Of a stretch of 64,000 nt of DNA, positions 44,764 through 53,805 are shown piece by piece. The stretch lies in the NCBI GenBank assembly GCA_964344765.1, contig CAYFOM010000016.1, forward strand, positions 1 through 64,000, given 5' to 3'. The position numbers and the translations under genes are program-made. This DNA is from JACNIZ01 sp964344765 (GTDB lineage: Bacteria; Planctomycetota; UBA1135). The notes under the pieces were generated by a model. It saw nothing but the letters and a program-made list of their open reading frames with translations, did no database searches and was not told the origin of the DNA. The stretch's first letter is position 1; each line of letters begins with the position of its first letter.

Positions 44764-45455
44764 ACGAATTCGATATGGATCCCCGAGAACAAGCCGAACT
44801 CGATGCGTTGGCCACCGAAATGCAGCGGCATTTGGTGCAGCCTGAGCTCAGCGCCGGCTTCGTGGACCTGCTGCAAGAGCGGCTTCAAGCCGAGCCTTGG
44901 ACGTTGCGCGCAGCGATCCGACGCAACCGTTTGCTGCGCTTGGCGGCCTCGCTCCTGCTGATCACCACCGTGGCAGGGCCGGTGTCCGCGCTGGTCATTT
45001 TGTTCACCCAGCCGGAGAGTAAAACTCCGGTCATCGGGGTCGATTTGCCCGAGCCTTTGATTGAGGTGGAGGAGGACATCGAGCCCGACTTCGACCCGGC
45101 GGTCCCGCCGCTGGACCCGTCGCTGGAAGACGCCTTCGGCATGGATTGGCACGAGGCTGTCGAGCAATCCAACCGTATGGCTTTGGTGATCCGTCAGTGG
45201 AACGAAGCAAACCAGGATGTTGCTGATGGCGGCGCACACTTGGCACCGGCGTTGATGGACTGGACCCACGCCACCGAGGCGCAAATCGCCGACGAATTCC
45301 GTCGTCGTTGTCAGCTGGGCATAGTTACGCCGCCGCCGTCTACGCTGGCGGAGCGCGTCATTGAATTGGACGCCGCCGGGAATGGCTGGGCCCAAGCTTG
45401 GCAATGGGTTTTGAGCGGTTCGGATCTGCAAATTCAGCCGTTCTTCCAGCGCTAA
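44760..45455 (+). CDS. Putative membrane anti-sigma factor
   Basis: 231 residues. The N-terminal ~60 residues are charged and helical (cytoplasmic). One membrane helix (about 62-80, LLRLAASLLLITTVAGPVSALVI region) separates them from an acidic, proline-rich stalk and a helical outer domain. The start follows a strong AGGAGG ribosome site and overlaps the sigma gene as ATGA. No HXXXCXXC zinc motif is present, so it is not a standard ZAS-type anti-sigma. The role is inferred from position and topology only. Confidence 0.6.
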   Translation: MNEFDMDPREQAELDALATEMQRHLVQPELSAGFVDLLQERLQAEPWTLRAAIRRNRLLRLAASLLLITTVAGPVSALVILFTQPESKTPVIGVDLPEPLIEVEEDIEPDFDPAVPPLDPSLEDAFGMDWHEAVEQSNRMALVIRQWNEANQDVADGGAHLAPALMDWTHATEAQIADEFRRRCQLGIVTPPPSTLAERVIELDAAGNGWAQAWQWVLSGSDLQIQPFFQR

Positions 45456-45530
45456 CACGCGCCTCGGCCGGACCGCCGATTTTGCCGTTAAATCCGCTAG
45501 TGGGGACACATAGCGTGCGTAGAGATGTGC

Positions 45531-45551
45531 CATAGCGCTGCCGTCGCTATG
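45531..45551 (+). promoter_or_regulatory. Inverted repeat just upstream of the TolC-like gene
   Basis: CATAGCG / CGCTATG arms (7 bases) around a 7-base loop, ending 13 bases before the ATG with no T-tract. It could be an operator or an RNA hairpin near the start codon. The rest of the ~110-base gap shows no clear promoter. Confidence 0.35.
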
Positions 45552-45564
45552 CTTCTGATTCATC

Positions 45565-47160
45565 ATGCTGTTCCCCCTCCTTCTCTCCGGATCCTTTTGG
45601 GCTTTCTCAGCACCCCCGGTCGCGCTCGCCGCATGGCAGCAGTCGACCGACCAACCACAAGAGCAAAGCGGTCAAGTTCAAGCTGAAGAAGCAACCGGCA
45701 ACCGCATGCCGATGCGACTGGAAGATTTGGTCTTGCTGGTTTCGCAAAACGCGCCGGCTATACGCCAAGCACGCTTGTCGGCCCTAGGAGGGGAGGCAGG
45801 CGTTTTGGAATCCGGTGGTGTTTACGACCCGGTGTTCTTCGCCGACCTGACTTATTCCTACGTCGAACAACCGACCAGCGGCCTATTCAGTACTTTCCTG
45901 CCCGAAACCGAAACCACAACGTGGACCGCCAACCAAGGCATTCGCGGCATGCTGCTCAGCGGCGCAACCTATAGCGTCAGCCTGCGCGAGCAAACCAGTT
46001 CAGCAAACTATCTGACCGACGATCAAGCCGACGTCATTTTGACCGCCAACTTTACTCAGCCGTTGTTGCGCGGTGGTTGGGAATTGGTCACCGACTTTAA
46101 CCGGCGTACCGCCGAGATTAGTCGCGACAAGGGTTATGAGGCAGTGCGGCAAACTTCGGTGGCAACCGTGCAATCGGCGATTGACGCCTATTGGGATTTG
46201 GCCTTCGCCTTGGAAGACGTCAAGGTCAAACAGTTCGGTCTCAAGCTCGCGGAGGAGCAGCGCGATGTCACCGAAGCACGTTTCCGCGTAGGCTCGGTCG
46301 CTGAGGTTGAAGTGGTGCAAACCTTGGCACAAATTGCCTCGCGTACCGATGAACTTCTTTCGGCACGCAACACCGTCAAGATGCGCCAAGACCAACTCCG
46401 CTTGTTGGTCTTTGGTTTGGATGAAGAGAAGGAATGGGCAGTTGCCTTCCAGCCGGTTAGCGCGATCCCCGATGCGGTTTCCACCGACACAACTTGGCAG
46501 CAAGCCTTTGAAGTTGCGCTGGCCAATCGCAGCGATCTGGTGCAACTGATGATGGACGTCAAGCAAGCCGACATGGCATGGCGTGTGGCAGCGAAAAACA
46601 CGGATCCACGCTTGGACTTGGTGTTGAACGGCAACAGCTACGGTCAGGACATTCGCATCGGCGATGCGTTTTCGCCGGTGGGTCAGGTCGAGTACCCAGG
46701 CTATTCCATCGGTTTGGTTTTTGAGCTGCCGTTTGGAAATCGCACCTTCATCGGTGCCGAGCAACGTTTGCGTGCTTCCTATCTATTGGCTCAACAAAAG
46801 CTCAAAGACACCGAGAAGACCGTTGCTTCCGAAGTGCGCGATGCAGTACGAAACGTCAACTACTTGGCGAAACGGGTCGAAGCCACCAGTGCTTCCACCT
46901 TCGTTGCCGAGCGCCAACTCGACGCCGAACAGCGGCGTTTGCGTGAAGGTGTTTCGACCAACTTCCAGGTGTTGAGTTTTCAAAACGATTTGCTGACTGC
47001 CAAAACCGCCGAACTTGGTGCGCGCATCGCGTACGCCAAAGCCATTTCAAGACTGCAAACCGTTCAGGGCTTGCAGTGGGACGGTCAGTCCGCAATGGCG
47101 CCTGAGTTCTCGGAGCTCTCCGCCGAAGCCGATCGCGTCGAAGAGACCATCGAAGAATAG
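45565..47160 (+). CDS. TolC-like outer-membrane efflux/secretion channel
   Basis: 531 residues with a signal peptide (MLFPLLLSGSFWAFSAPPVALA). The sequence shows the doubled TolC pattern: beta segments (LLSGATYSVSLREQ, VILTANFTQPLLRGG) and long helices (QSAIDAYWDLAFALEDVKVK, LRASYLLAQQKLKDTEKTVA). It would form the trimeric outer-membrane tunnel for RND or type I systems. It is alone here, downstream of an ECF sigma/anti-sigma pair, so it may be stress regulated. No recognisable Shine-Dalgarno. Convergent with dusB (15-base gap). Confidence 0.88.
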   Translation: MLFPLLLSGSFWAFSAPPVALAAWQQSTDQPQEQSGQVQAEEATGNRMPMRLEDLVLLVSQNAPAIRQARLSALGGEAGVLESGGVYDPVFFADLTYSYVEQPTSGLFSTFLPETETTTWTANQGIRGMLLSGATYSVSLREQTSSANYLTDDQADVILTANFTQPLLRGGWELVTDFNRRTAEISRDKGYEAVRQTSVATVQSAIDAYWDLAFALEDVKVKQFGLKLAEEQRDVTEARFRVGSVAEVEVVQTLAQIASRTDELLSARNTVKMRQDQLRLLVFGLDEEKEWAVAFQPVSAIPDAVSTDTTWQQAFEVALANRSDLVQLMMDVKQADMAWRVAAKNTDPRLDLVLNGNSYGQDIRIGDAFSPVGQVEYPGYSIGLVFELPFGNRTFIGAEQRLRASYLLAQQKLKDTEKTVASEVRDAVRNVNYLAKRVEATSASTFVAERQLDAEQRRLREGVSTNFQVLSFQNDLLTAKTAELGARIAYAKAISRLQTVQGLQWDGQSAMAPEFSELSAEADRVEETIEE

Positions 47161-47175
47161 AGCCACAGGCGAAGC

Positions 47176-48201
47176 TTAGATTGCCGCCCGCGACGAGGGC
47201 GGCACGTCGGGCTGGCCTAAGGTCAACGCTTGCTCCGCCAAGTGTTCGAGGTCGGCGTAGCTTTCTAGTCCATTACACAGCTTGCGCATTTGCGGGGCGC
47301 CCGGCTGGCCCTTGAGGAATTCGGGCGACAGTCGGCGCATAATGCGCATGCCGCGGAATTCGCCGTAGAGGTCGATCACTCCGCGGCCAAGTTCGAGCAG
47401 CAAGTCTGTGCGCACATCCATTCCCGGCTCAGCAGGAATGGCTTCGCCGCGCAGCCAACATTGCAAGTCGCGGAACAGCCAGGGACTTCCCAATGCTCCA
47501 CGGCCGATGGCAATGCCCTTGACGCCAGTTTGCAGCATGCGTTCGGCTGCCGCAATCGAGGTCACATCGCCGTTGCCGATGACCGGAACTTGCACCGCTT
47601 CGGCAATCCGGTGGATGGCGTCAAGGTCAGCGTTGCCGCGATATTTTTGTTCGCGGGTGCGGCCATGAACGGTTATCGCCAATGCACCGGCGTCTTCCAT
47701 CCGACGTGCGAAATCCGGTCCACTGTGATCGTTTTCATCCCACCCGTAACGCATTTTCACCGTCACCGGCAGCCGGGTACCGCGCACCATTGCACGCACG
47801 CAAGCTTCGGCAACCTCGGGTTCGCGCAACAACGCAGAACCGCCACCACTGCCGGTAATCTTTGGCACCGGGCAACCGATGTTTAAATCGACGACGTGGA
47901 ATCCGCGTTTCTCCACCTCTCCGGCGGCAATTTCCAATGCGTCCGGCTGACTGCCGAAAATTTGAGCGGCAACAGGAAACTCGTCGTCGCCGCGTTCCAG
48001 CAATCCCAATGACTTGTGGTCGCCGAATTTCAGCGCCAGCGAGGAGACCATTTCGGTGGTCGTCAGCTCTGCCCCGAACTTCCGGCACAGGCGCCGGTAA
48101 GCTAAGTTCGTGTTGCCCGCCATAGGCGCCAGGCATAGACCATGCGGAATCGTTAAATCCCCGATCTGAAACCCGGTTTTGGATTGCTGCTCCTCGCTCA
48201 T
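47176..48201 (-). CDS. dusB: tRNA-dihydrouridine synthase (DusB-like)
   Basis: 341 residues from ATG (MSEEQQSKTGF; a GTG three codons upstream is possible). FMN TIM-barrel motifs: APMAGNTNLAYRRL, DLNIGCPVPKITGSGGG with the catalytic cysteine, VKMRYGWDE, ITVHGRTREQKY, VIGNGDVTS and GIAIGRGALGSPW. It reduces uridines in the tRNA D-loop. Its start codon shares the CATG at 48199-48202 with the start of the divergent HEAT lipoprotein gene, so its promoter must lie inside that gene, where TAAAAT sits 9 bases before the ATG. Confidence 0.93.
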   Translation of the reverse strand: MSEEQQSKTGFQIGDLTIPHGLCLAPMAGNTNLAYRRLCRKFGAELTTTEMVSSLALKFGDHKSLGLLERGDDEFPVAAQIFGSQPDALEIAAGEVEKRGFHVVDLNIGCPVPKITGSGGGSALLREPEVAEACVRAMVRGTRLPVTVKMRYGWDENDHSGPDFARRMEDAGALAITVHGRTREQKYRGNADLDAIHRIAEAVQVPVIGNGDVTSIAAAERMLQTGVKGIAIGRGALGSPWLFRDLQCWLRGEAIPAEPGMDVRTDLLLELGRGVIDLYGEFRGMRIMRRLSPEFLKGQPGAPQMRKLCNGLESYADLEHLAEQALTLGQPDVPPSSRAAI

Positions 48202-49837
48202 GAAGCACACATTTTACCCAGGAAATCGCTCGGCCGCAGCTATTGCCATACTCGCCCTCAGTCCGCTCCTGAGCGGCTGCGGACGGGAACCTAGCGGCGT
48301 GACCAACTCCGGTGAAAGCGCCGCGAAGGCTGGGCCGTTTTTGGTGGATGCGGTCAAGGTTTATCACCCGGTCGAGCAGGATCAGCTCTTGCAACGCCAC
48401 ATCCAAAAGCTGCATACCGGATCGCGTTCTGCGCTGCGCTTTGCCAAACAGATTATTGGTTCCTACGGCGATGAGGCGGTTCCTGCACTGGTTGAGGGCT
48501 TGCGCTTAGAGCTGGAAGAGCACGACACTGTTGCGGCGAACTTTTTGTCCGCCCTGAGTTACACCCAGACCGAGCAAACCCTGCCCATCCTGTTGGAGGT
48601 TTTGGATAAGCACAGCGTGCCGATGGTACGCAGCCAGGCAATCGACACGATTTCGGTATTGAAGCAACAGGGCTTGCTGGAAGGCTTGCTGGAGCATGCT
48701 GACCGCGAATCCGACTCTGGCCCGCAAATGCGGATCATGCCTTGTCTGGGTAGTTTGGGAGGCGATGAAGCTGCCGCCTTCTTGGCCAACATTGTTCGGC
48801 GTTGGTTGTCCGATAGCGTGACCGATGGACGTGGAACGTCGGCCTGGGAGGGATTGATCGAAATGGAGGGCGAAGAAGCTTTGCCCCACATCGAAGAGCT
48901 CGTCGAAGATCTGCCGCCGGTGATGCGTTATTCCGGTTATTTGCGTCTGGTTTTGGGTGGTCGCACCCAATGGCTGGATTCCGTGCGGGCGATGATGGAC
49001 CACAAAGCGGTAGGCAAGGCGGAGCTGAGACGGCGGGCGACCATTTTGCTCTGCCAACAGGGCGATTGGGAATCGGCCGCTAAGGCGGCAATGGATCCTG
49101 ATCCTGGTGTGCGCGCGGCATACATCAATGGGCTGCGGGAAAAAGAGGGCGAACTCAGCGCCGAAGAACAGGCATACTTGGTCGAGATATCCGCCAGTGC
49201 CAGCAAAGATGCCGCCTATCCCGCCCTGCGCGCTCTCCTCGAAAGAGGCGACCGCGTGCATTTGGAACCATGGTTGGCACAGGTCAAGGGTTACCCAACG
49301 CGTGCGGGTTCCATCGATGCACTGCACCTATTCCTGCAAGAAGGGATCTCCCATCCGCGTTTGGTGCCGATGTTGATGGAGCGCTGGCCGTATTGCGAGG
49401 TGGATTTCCGCATCGATATCACCCGCGTGATGGCCATGCATGCCACGCTGGAATCGGTCCAGTTTCTGGAACAAGTTGTTAGCAATAGCGATGAGGAGCC
49501 CGACGTCCGGCTCTATGCGATGACGTCGCTAGGTAACTCCGGCGAGCTATGCGTGCCTTCGCTATTCCGAATCTGGGAACAGAAGCCGTCACCGTCAACC
49601 ACGGATCGATTGTTCAATTCGTTGCTGCGCTACGCCGAACTTGACGAGGTGCGTAACTTCTGCTTCGAATTGGTCATCGACCCTGAAGCTCCAGACTTTG
49701 CAAAAGCACTGATGCTGGCCAAGCTGCCGGTTAGCTTCAAGGAGGAGGCCTACCAGCCATTATTGGCGGCACGGGCGGCCGATGAACGAGAAGAAGTGCG
49801 GCAATACATCGACGCAATCCTGTACGAGTTCTTTTAA
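48200..49837 (+). CDS. HEAT-repeat lipoprotein
   Basis: 545 residues from the ATG within the shared CATG. It gives a lipoprotein signal with lipobox ALSPLLSGCGRE. A TTG seven codons upstream is possible. The mature part is helical HEAT-like repeats (VPALVEGLRLELEEHDTVA, PILLEVLDKHSVPMVRSQ, VRLYAMTSLGNSGELCVPSL) over nearly its whole length. It is probably an envelope scaffold. No promoter is obvious upstream, and any promoter would lie inside dusB. Confidence 0.7.
   Translation: MKHTFYPGNRSAAAIAILALSPLLSGCGREPSGVTNSGESAAKAGPFLVDAVKVYHPVEQDQLLQRHIQKLHTGSRSALRFAKQIIGSYGDEAVPALVEGLRLELEEHDTVAANFLSALSYTQTEQTLPILLEVLDKHSVPMVRSQAIDTISVLKQQGLLEGLLEHADRESDSGPQMRIMPCLGSLGGDEAAAFLANIVRRWLSDSVTDGRGTSAWEGLIEMEGEEALPHIEELVEDLPPVMRYSGYLRLVLGGRTQWLDSVRAMMDHKAVGKAELRRRATILLCQQGDWESAAKAAMDPDPGVRAAYINGLREKEGELSAEEQAYLVEISASASKDAAYPALRALLERGDRVHLEPWLAQVKGYPTRAGSIDALHLFLQEGISHPRLVPMLMERWPYCEVDFRIDITRVMAMHATLESVQFLEQVVSNSDEEPDVRLYAMTSLGNSGELCVPSLFRIWEQKPSPSTTDRLFNSLLRYAELDEVRNFCFELVIDPEAPDFAKALMLAKLPVSFKEEAYQPLLAARAADEREEVRQYIDAILYEFF
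48211..48216 (-). promoter_or_regulatory. -10-like TAAAAT, 9 bases before dusB ATG, inside the HEAT lipoprotein gene
   Basis: TAAAAT on the minus strand within the first codons of the opposite gene. With it, the dusB mRNA would start close to its ATG. Confidence 0.4.
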
Positions 49838-49865
49838 GCCGCGATTGATCCTCAGCAGCGCTGGC

Positions 49866-50804
49866 TTACTCCGGAGCCATGCGTCGTGCCAATTGCACGG
49901 TAATCAGCGCCACAGCAATGCCGACGGCGGGCAGCCAAAGCGCCGCACCTGCAGCAATCAAGGCCATCGTCGGCAGCATGGGCATGGCGACCAGAGCACG
50001 GCGGACGGCGGCTTGGACGCGCTGCGGATCCCAGTAAAGATGGCGATCGGGAAGGGCAGGCCATAAATGCCAAGCTGCGAACAATGCCCAGGCGATATGT
50101 AGCAGCGCCGATTGCTCGCCTCCAATTTGAGTCAGGGCAAACGGGCTTAAACACATCAACGCGATAAAGGGCAGCATGTTCATGCCCTGGCCGCCGCTTT
50201 CTTCTTTGGCGGCGAGGCGGGCGAGGAACAGCACGTATAAGGCATATGCACCAATTCCCCACGGTGCGGGGCTTTCCGCAGCAGCAGTGGGGGCCAGTAG
50301 CAGCAACATGCCGCTGCTGAAGCTAATTGACCGACAAAGAGCTAAAGCCAGCGGGCCTACCCCTGAGCGCAATGCCGTTCCACCAAAGTCGTAGAGCAGC
50401 ACCAAGCCGATCAGCACGTAAATCCAAGTCGGTTCCGGGTGTTGCCAAGTTGCAACGGCTGCCGCACCCGCGAGTAGCAGCAAAGAAAACAACAGCGCTG
50501 CCGGGGCGGAGATGGTGCCGTCCACCAGCGGACGACGTCGGCCGGCTTGTTTGTCAATGCGGCGATCGGCCCAGTCATTCAATGCCATCCCGGCGTGGAA
50601 TATGGCGAGCAAGATGGCGCAGGTAATCGCGAGTTTGCCTCCTGCCCATTCCCATGAGGACTCGGTAATCCCAGCGAGGAATGTTTGTCGCGAAATTGCT
50701 TGCTGACTCTGGATCAGGGCGTCGGCGAATAAAAAGCCGGCGACTACATCCCAGATCACCGTTGGTGATAGGGCAATGCGAAATAGCCGAGCCCAGGCGA
50801 TCAC
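49866..50804 (-). CDS. UbiA-family prenyltransferase
   Basis: 312 residues, about eight hydrophobic helices. The first aspartate-rich motif NDWADRRID and the following RPLVDGTIS match UbiA enzymes, which bind Mg-prenyl-diphosphate. The second motif near YDFGGTALRSGVG keeps one Asp but lacks the typical DXXXD, so activity is less sure. Resembles EboC-type members. It transfers a prenyl group to an aromatic or other acceptor in the membrane. The GTG start overlaps the rseP stop (GTGA). dxr, an isoprenoid-precursor gene, is in the same operon, which fits. Confidence 0.78.
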   Translation of the reverse strand: MIAWARLFRIALSPTVIWDVVAGFLFADALIQSQQAISRQTFLAGITESSWEWAGGKLAITCAILLAIFHAGMALNDWADRRIDKQAGRRRPLVDGTISAPAALLFSLLLLAGAAAVATWQHPEPTWIYVLIGLVLLYDFGGTALRSGVGPLALALCRSISFSSGMLLLLAPTAAAESPAPWGIGAYALYVLFLARLAAKEESGGQGMNMLPFIALMCLSPFALTQIGGEQSALLHIAWALFAAWHLWPALPDRHLYWDPQRVQAAVRRALVAMPMLPTMALIAAGAALWLPAVGIAVALITVQLARRMAPE

Positions 50805-52594
50805 GGAACTAAGCGCTGGATGTCCAGAATGGTCACGAAAATGACCAAGCTCATGACAACGACAAAGCCGCCGAGATTGAACCAGATCTGTACCCGTTCA
50901 CTGACGGGTTTGCCGCGCACCGCCTCGATCAGTAAGAACAGCAAGTGGCCTCCGTCCAGCGCCGGGATGGGCAGTAGGTTCAATACACCCAGGTGGATGG
51001 AAATCATGCACAAGAAGAACAAGAATGGAATCATTCCAATGTTCGCAATGCTGTGCGTAGTGCGACCAATGGTGATGATGCCACCAAGGTTTTTGCTGGA
51101 GATGCGTCCGGTGAGAATGCGTTGGAACGAGAGGAATGCGTCGCGCACCATTGCTTGAGCGCGATTCACACCGGTGCCGATAGCTGCCAGAAAACTGGTT
51201 TCTTGAACCACTTCAGTGCGCCCGCTGAGGGCCACGCCGTAATCCCAACTTGGGCTAGCGGCCAGCTGAACTTCGGCGTCGATTTGTTCCTCACCGCGCA
51301 TGGCCATTACCGGCAATGGCGGCAGTTCGGAGGATTCACCTTTGACGTTTTGATTGAGTTCAATCCAAGCGCGCAGGGAATTTCGCAACTCGGCGAAAGA
51401 CGTCGGCTGCTGGCGACCCAGCGCACGAATGATGTCGCCGTTTTGCAATCCGGCTTGAGCCGCTGGTCCATTGGGACGAACGTTTACTCGGAGTAGGCCG
51501 GGTTCGGCATCAAGCCAAACCATTGCAGAAAAGTCGCTGGCACTGAGTTCAGGCGTCAACGTCAAAATTTGCTCGCCGCGAACTACGGTTAAGGGTGGCA
51601 CACGATCACCATTACGAAACGCTTGTTCGCGAATAATTTCTTGATCTCGAACGGCAACTCCGCCGACGTGGGTAATGCGGTCTCCTAACTCCAATCCGGT
51701 TGTATGTTCGGCGTGCAACTCACGAACAAAATCCTTGGTTTGGAAGATGCCCAATTGCGGAGAACCGGCGCCGGGCATTTCATTCGGCTGAATTGTTTTC
51801 ACCACGATGTTGTCGCCGTCGCGTGCGCCAATCTCCATCGGCTTGCCGGTAATCGTGGCTTGAAACATCAGTGTTTGCACATCGCCGTGGCCGCTGACGG
51901 TGACGCCATCCACCGAGACGATTTCACCACCGGCAGGAAGACCGGCGTCGGTAGCCAAAGTGCCGGGCGCTATGACTGCGGTGGACCCTTGATATACCCC
52001 GACCTTAGGGAAGCCCGATGCTTCGTCATAGACGGCATGAAACTCAACGCGCTTGACTTCGCCCTGAGGGGTTTCCAAATCCAAAATCAGTGCTTCTTCC
52101 ACATTGCTCAACGCAACGGTGGAGGCAAAGTCGCTAAAGGAAAAAAGGCGATTGCTATTCAATGCGATCAACCGATCTCCGCTACGAACTCCGGCGTTCC
52201 AAGCGGCGCTGCCTGCCTCAACGGTCCCGACAATGGGAGCTTGCATGGGCACTCCCACGCGGAACAGAATCGGAATCAGGATCAATGCGAACAAGAAGTT
52301 CATTAAGATCCCGCCCGAGAAAATCAAAAATCGCCATCGCGGCGACTTGCTGAATAACTCGTCGTCGGCACCTTCGCCGAGCATATCTTCGCCTGCCATT
52401 TTGACGTACCCGCCAATGGGAATGGCCGCGATGCGGTAATCGGTGTCGCCGCGGCGGAAACCCGCAACACGCGGGCCCATGCCTAGAGCGAAAACTTCGA
52501 CGCGCACGCCGGCGGCGCGAGCGGCGAGGAAGTGGCCTAGCTCGTGAATGAAGAGCAAAAAACCAATGCCGAAGATGGTCAGTAGAACGGCCAT
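50801..52594 (-). CDS. rseP: Site-2 membrane metalloprotease RseP with several PDZ-like modules
   Basis: 597 residues, longer than E. coli RseP (450). HELGH (17-21) in the first helix and LDGGH (546-550) near the end supply the intramembrane zinc site. Between them are about four PDZ-like modules (about 120-200, 205-265, 280-345, 365-430), each with a G-DRI/GDII-type turn (GVRSGDRLI, GLELGDRITHVGG, GLQNGDIIRALG), rather than the usual two. Last helices ILDIQRLVP. It cleaves membrane-embedded anti-sigma factors in other bacteria; a candidate target lies 6 kb away. It follows dxr, as in many genomes. Confidence 0.92.
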   Translation of the reverse strand: MAVLLTIFGIGFLLFIHELGHFLAARAAGVRVEVFALGMGPRVAGFRRGDTDYRIAAIPIGGYVKMAGEDMLGEGADDELFSKSPRWRFLIFSGGILMNFLFALILIPILFRVGVPMQAPIVGTVEAGSAAWNAGVRSGDRLIALNSNRLFSFSDFASTVALSNVEEALILDLETPQGEVKRVEFHAVYDEASGFPKVGVYQGSTAVIAPGTLATDAGLPAGGEIVSVDGVTVSGHGDVQTLMFQATITGKPMEIGARDGDNIVVKTIQPNEMPGAGSPQLGIFQTKDFVRELHAEHTTGLELGDRITHVGGVAVRDQEIIREQAFRNGDRVPPLTVVRGEQILTLTPELSASDFSAMVWLDAEPGLLRVNVRPNGPAAQAGLQNGDIIRALGRQQPTSFAELRNSLRAWIELNQNVKGESSELPPLPVMAMRGEEQIDAEVQLAASPSWDYGVALSGRTEVVQETSFLAAIGTGVNRAQAMVRDAFLSFQRILTGRISSKNLGGIITIGRTTHSIANIGMIPFLFFLCMISIHLGVLNLLPIPALDGGHLLFLLIEAVRGKPVSERVQIWFNLGGFVVVMSLVIFVTILDIQRLVP

Positions 52595-52605
52595 GCGTCT
52601 TTATT

Positions 52606-53736
52606 TTAAGACTTGAGTGCCCCAGGGGCGGGATTGGGGATGGCAGCCTCGGTGAACTCTCTAGCCCACTGATCGGCGGCGAGGATTTCGTCCATCGTCT
52701 CGGCGTTCGGATTGGGCATTTGGTCCAGGGCAGTGCGACAAAGCTGGAATAGCTCGGGGTAGGGGATGCGTTCCGCTAAAAATGCATCGACGGCAATTTC
52801 ATCGGCGGCGTTGAGTACGGCTCCGGCGGCGCCGCCCAAACGAGCCGCTTGCCAACCTAAGGTCAACGCAGGAAAACGATCGAGGTTCGGTTCTTCGAAG
52901 GTCAATTGCGAGAAGAGCTGCGGGTCATAGCCGGGCAGATGACTTGCAGGCCGCTCCGGGTAATGCAGCGCATAATGGATCGGGTAGGTCATATCGGGCG
53001 GGCCGAGTTGGGCCAACATCGAGCCGTCGACGAATTCGACCATCGAATGAACTACCGATTGGCGGTGGACGAGGACTTTGACCTGATCGGCCGGAAGATC
53101 AAAAAGATGACAAGCCTCGATGATCTCCAACGCCTTATTCATCATCGTCGCCGAATCGATGGTGATGCGTTTGCCCATATTCCAATTGGGATGGGCCAGT
53201 GCCTGCTGCGGCGTGACGTTGGCGAAGTCGTCGGCAGCTAAATCTCTCAACGCGCCGCCGGACGCGGTCAGGTAAAGGTTGCGAACCTGGCGAGTGTGGG
53301 CACCGCGTAGGCATTGATGGATCGCCGAATGTTCGGAATCCACTGGCAGAATGGCGCCGCCTTGTTGCCTGCTCAGCTCGGTCAAAATGCCACCGGCCAA
53401 AACCATCGACTCTTTGTTGGCCAATGCCAAGTCACAGCCGGCTTCGAGAACGGCGGCAGAATAGGGCAAACCCGCAGCACCGACGACGGCATTTAGGCAA
53501 ATGTCGTAATCCCCGGTGCGCAGCCGATCCAGCAGGGCCAATCTGCGGTCCTCATCGGCGGTCAGATAAGAATCGCATCCGAAGGGGGAAGCCAGCGCCT
53601 CGAGCTCTGCGCCGCGGGAGTGGGCCGACAAGGCCACCACGTCCAGACCGGAGGAGGTTTGCAGAAGCTCCAGTGCCTGCACACCGACGGTACCGGTGGC
53701 GCCCAGGATGACAAGACGGCGGGTGGTTGAAGTCAT
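52606..53736 (-). CDS. dxr: 1-deoxy-D-xylulose 5-phosphate reductoisomerase
   Basis: 376 residues from ATG (MTSTTRRLVILG), preceded by GGAG nine bases upstream. NADPH loop LGATGTVGVQAL, NKESMVLAGG, LPVDSEHSAI, LTASGGALRD, HPNWNMGKRITIDSATMMNK and DPQLFSQLTF cover the metal- and substrate-binding residues of DXR. It makes MEP, the committed step of the non-mevalonate isoprenoid route. The stop is 11 bases before rseP. Diverges from purM. A TATCCT hexamer lies 11 bases before the start. Confidence 0.95.
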   Translation of the reverse strand: MTSTTRRLVILGATGTVGVQALELLQTSSGLDVVALSAHSRGAELEALASPFGCDSYLTADEDRRLALLDRLRTGDYDICLNAVVGAAGLPYSAAVLEAGCDLALANKESMVLAGGILTELSRQQGGAILPVDSEHSAIHQCLRGAHTRQVRNLYLTASGGALRDLAADDFANVTPQQALAHPNWNMGKRITIDSATMMNKALEIIEACHLFDLPADQVKVLVHRQSVVHSMVEFVDGSMLAQLGPPDMTYPIHYALHYPERPASHLPGYDPQLFSQLTFEEPNLDRFPALTLGWQAARLGGAAGAVLNAADEIAVDAFLAERIPYPELFQLCRTALDQMPNPNAETMDEILAADQWAREFTEAAIPNPAPGALKS

Positions 53737-53792
53737 GCCTTGACTCCAGGATAGACGCGCGGTTCGACGCGGAAAAGCACTGCCGGCTGACG

Positions 53793-53798
53793 TAGAAT
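53793..53798 (+). promoter_or_regulatory. -10-like TAGAAT, 7 bases before purM ATG
   Basis: TAGAAT followed by GCCGGGC and then ATG at 53806, nearly matching the TAGAAT-CGCGGC-ATG before purC. It fits a leaderless start. An earlier ATG at 53797 overlaps this hexamer and is therefore unlikely. Confidence 0.45.
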
Positions 53799-53805
53799 GC
53801 CGGGC

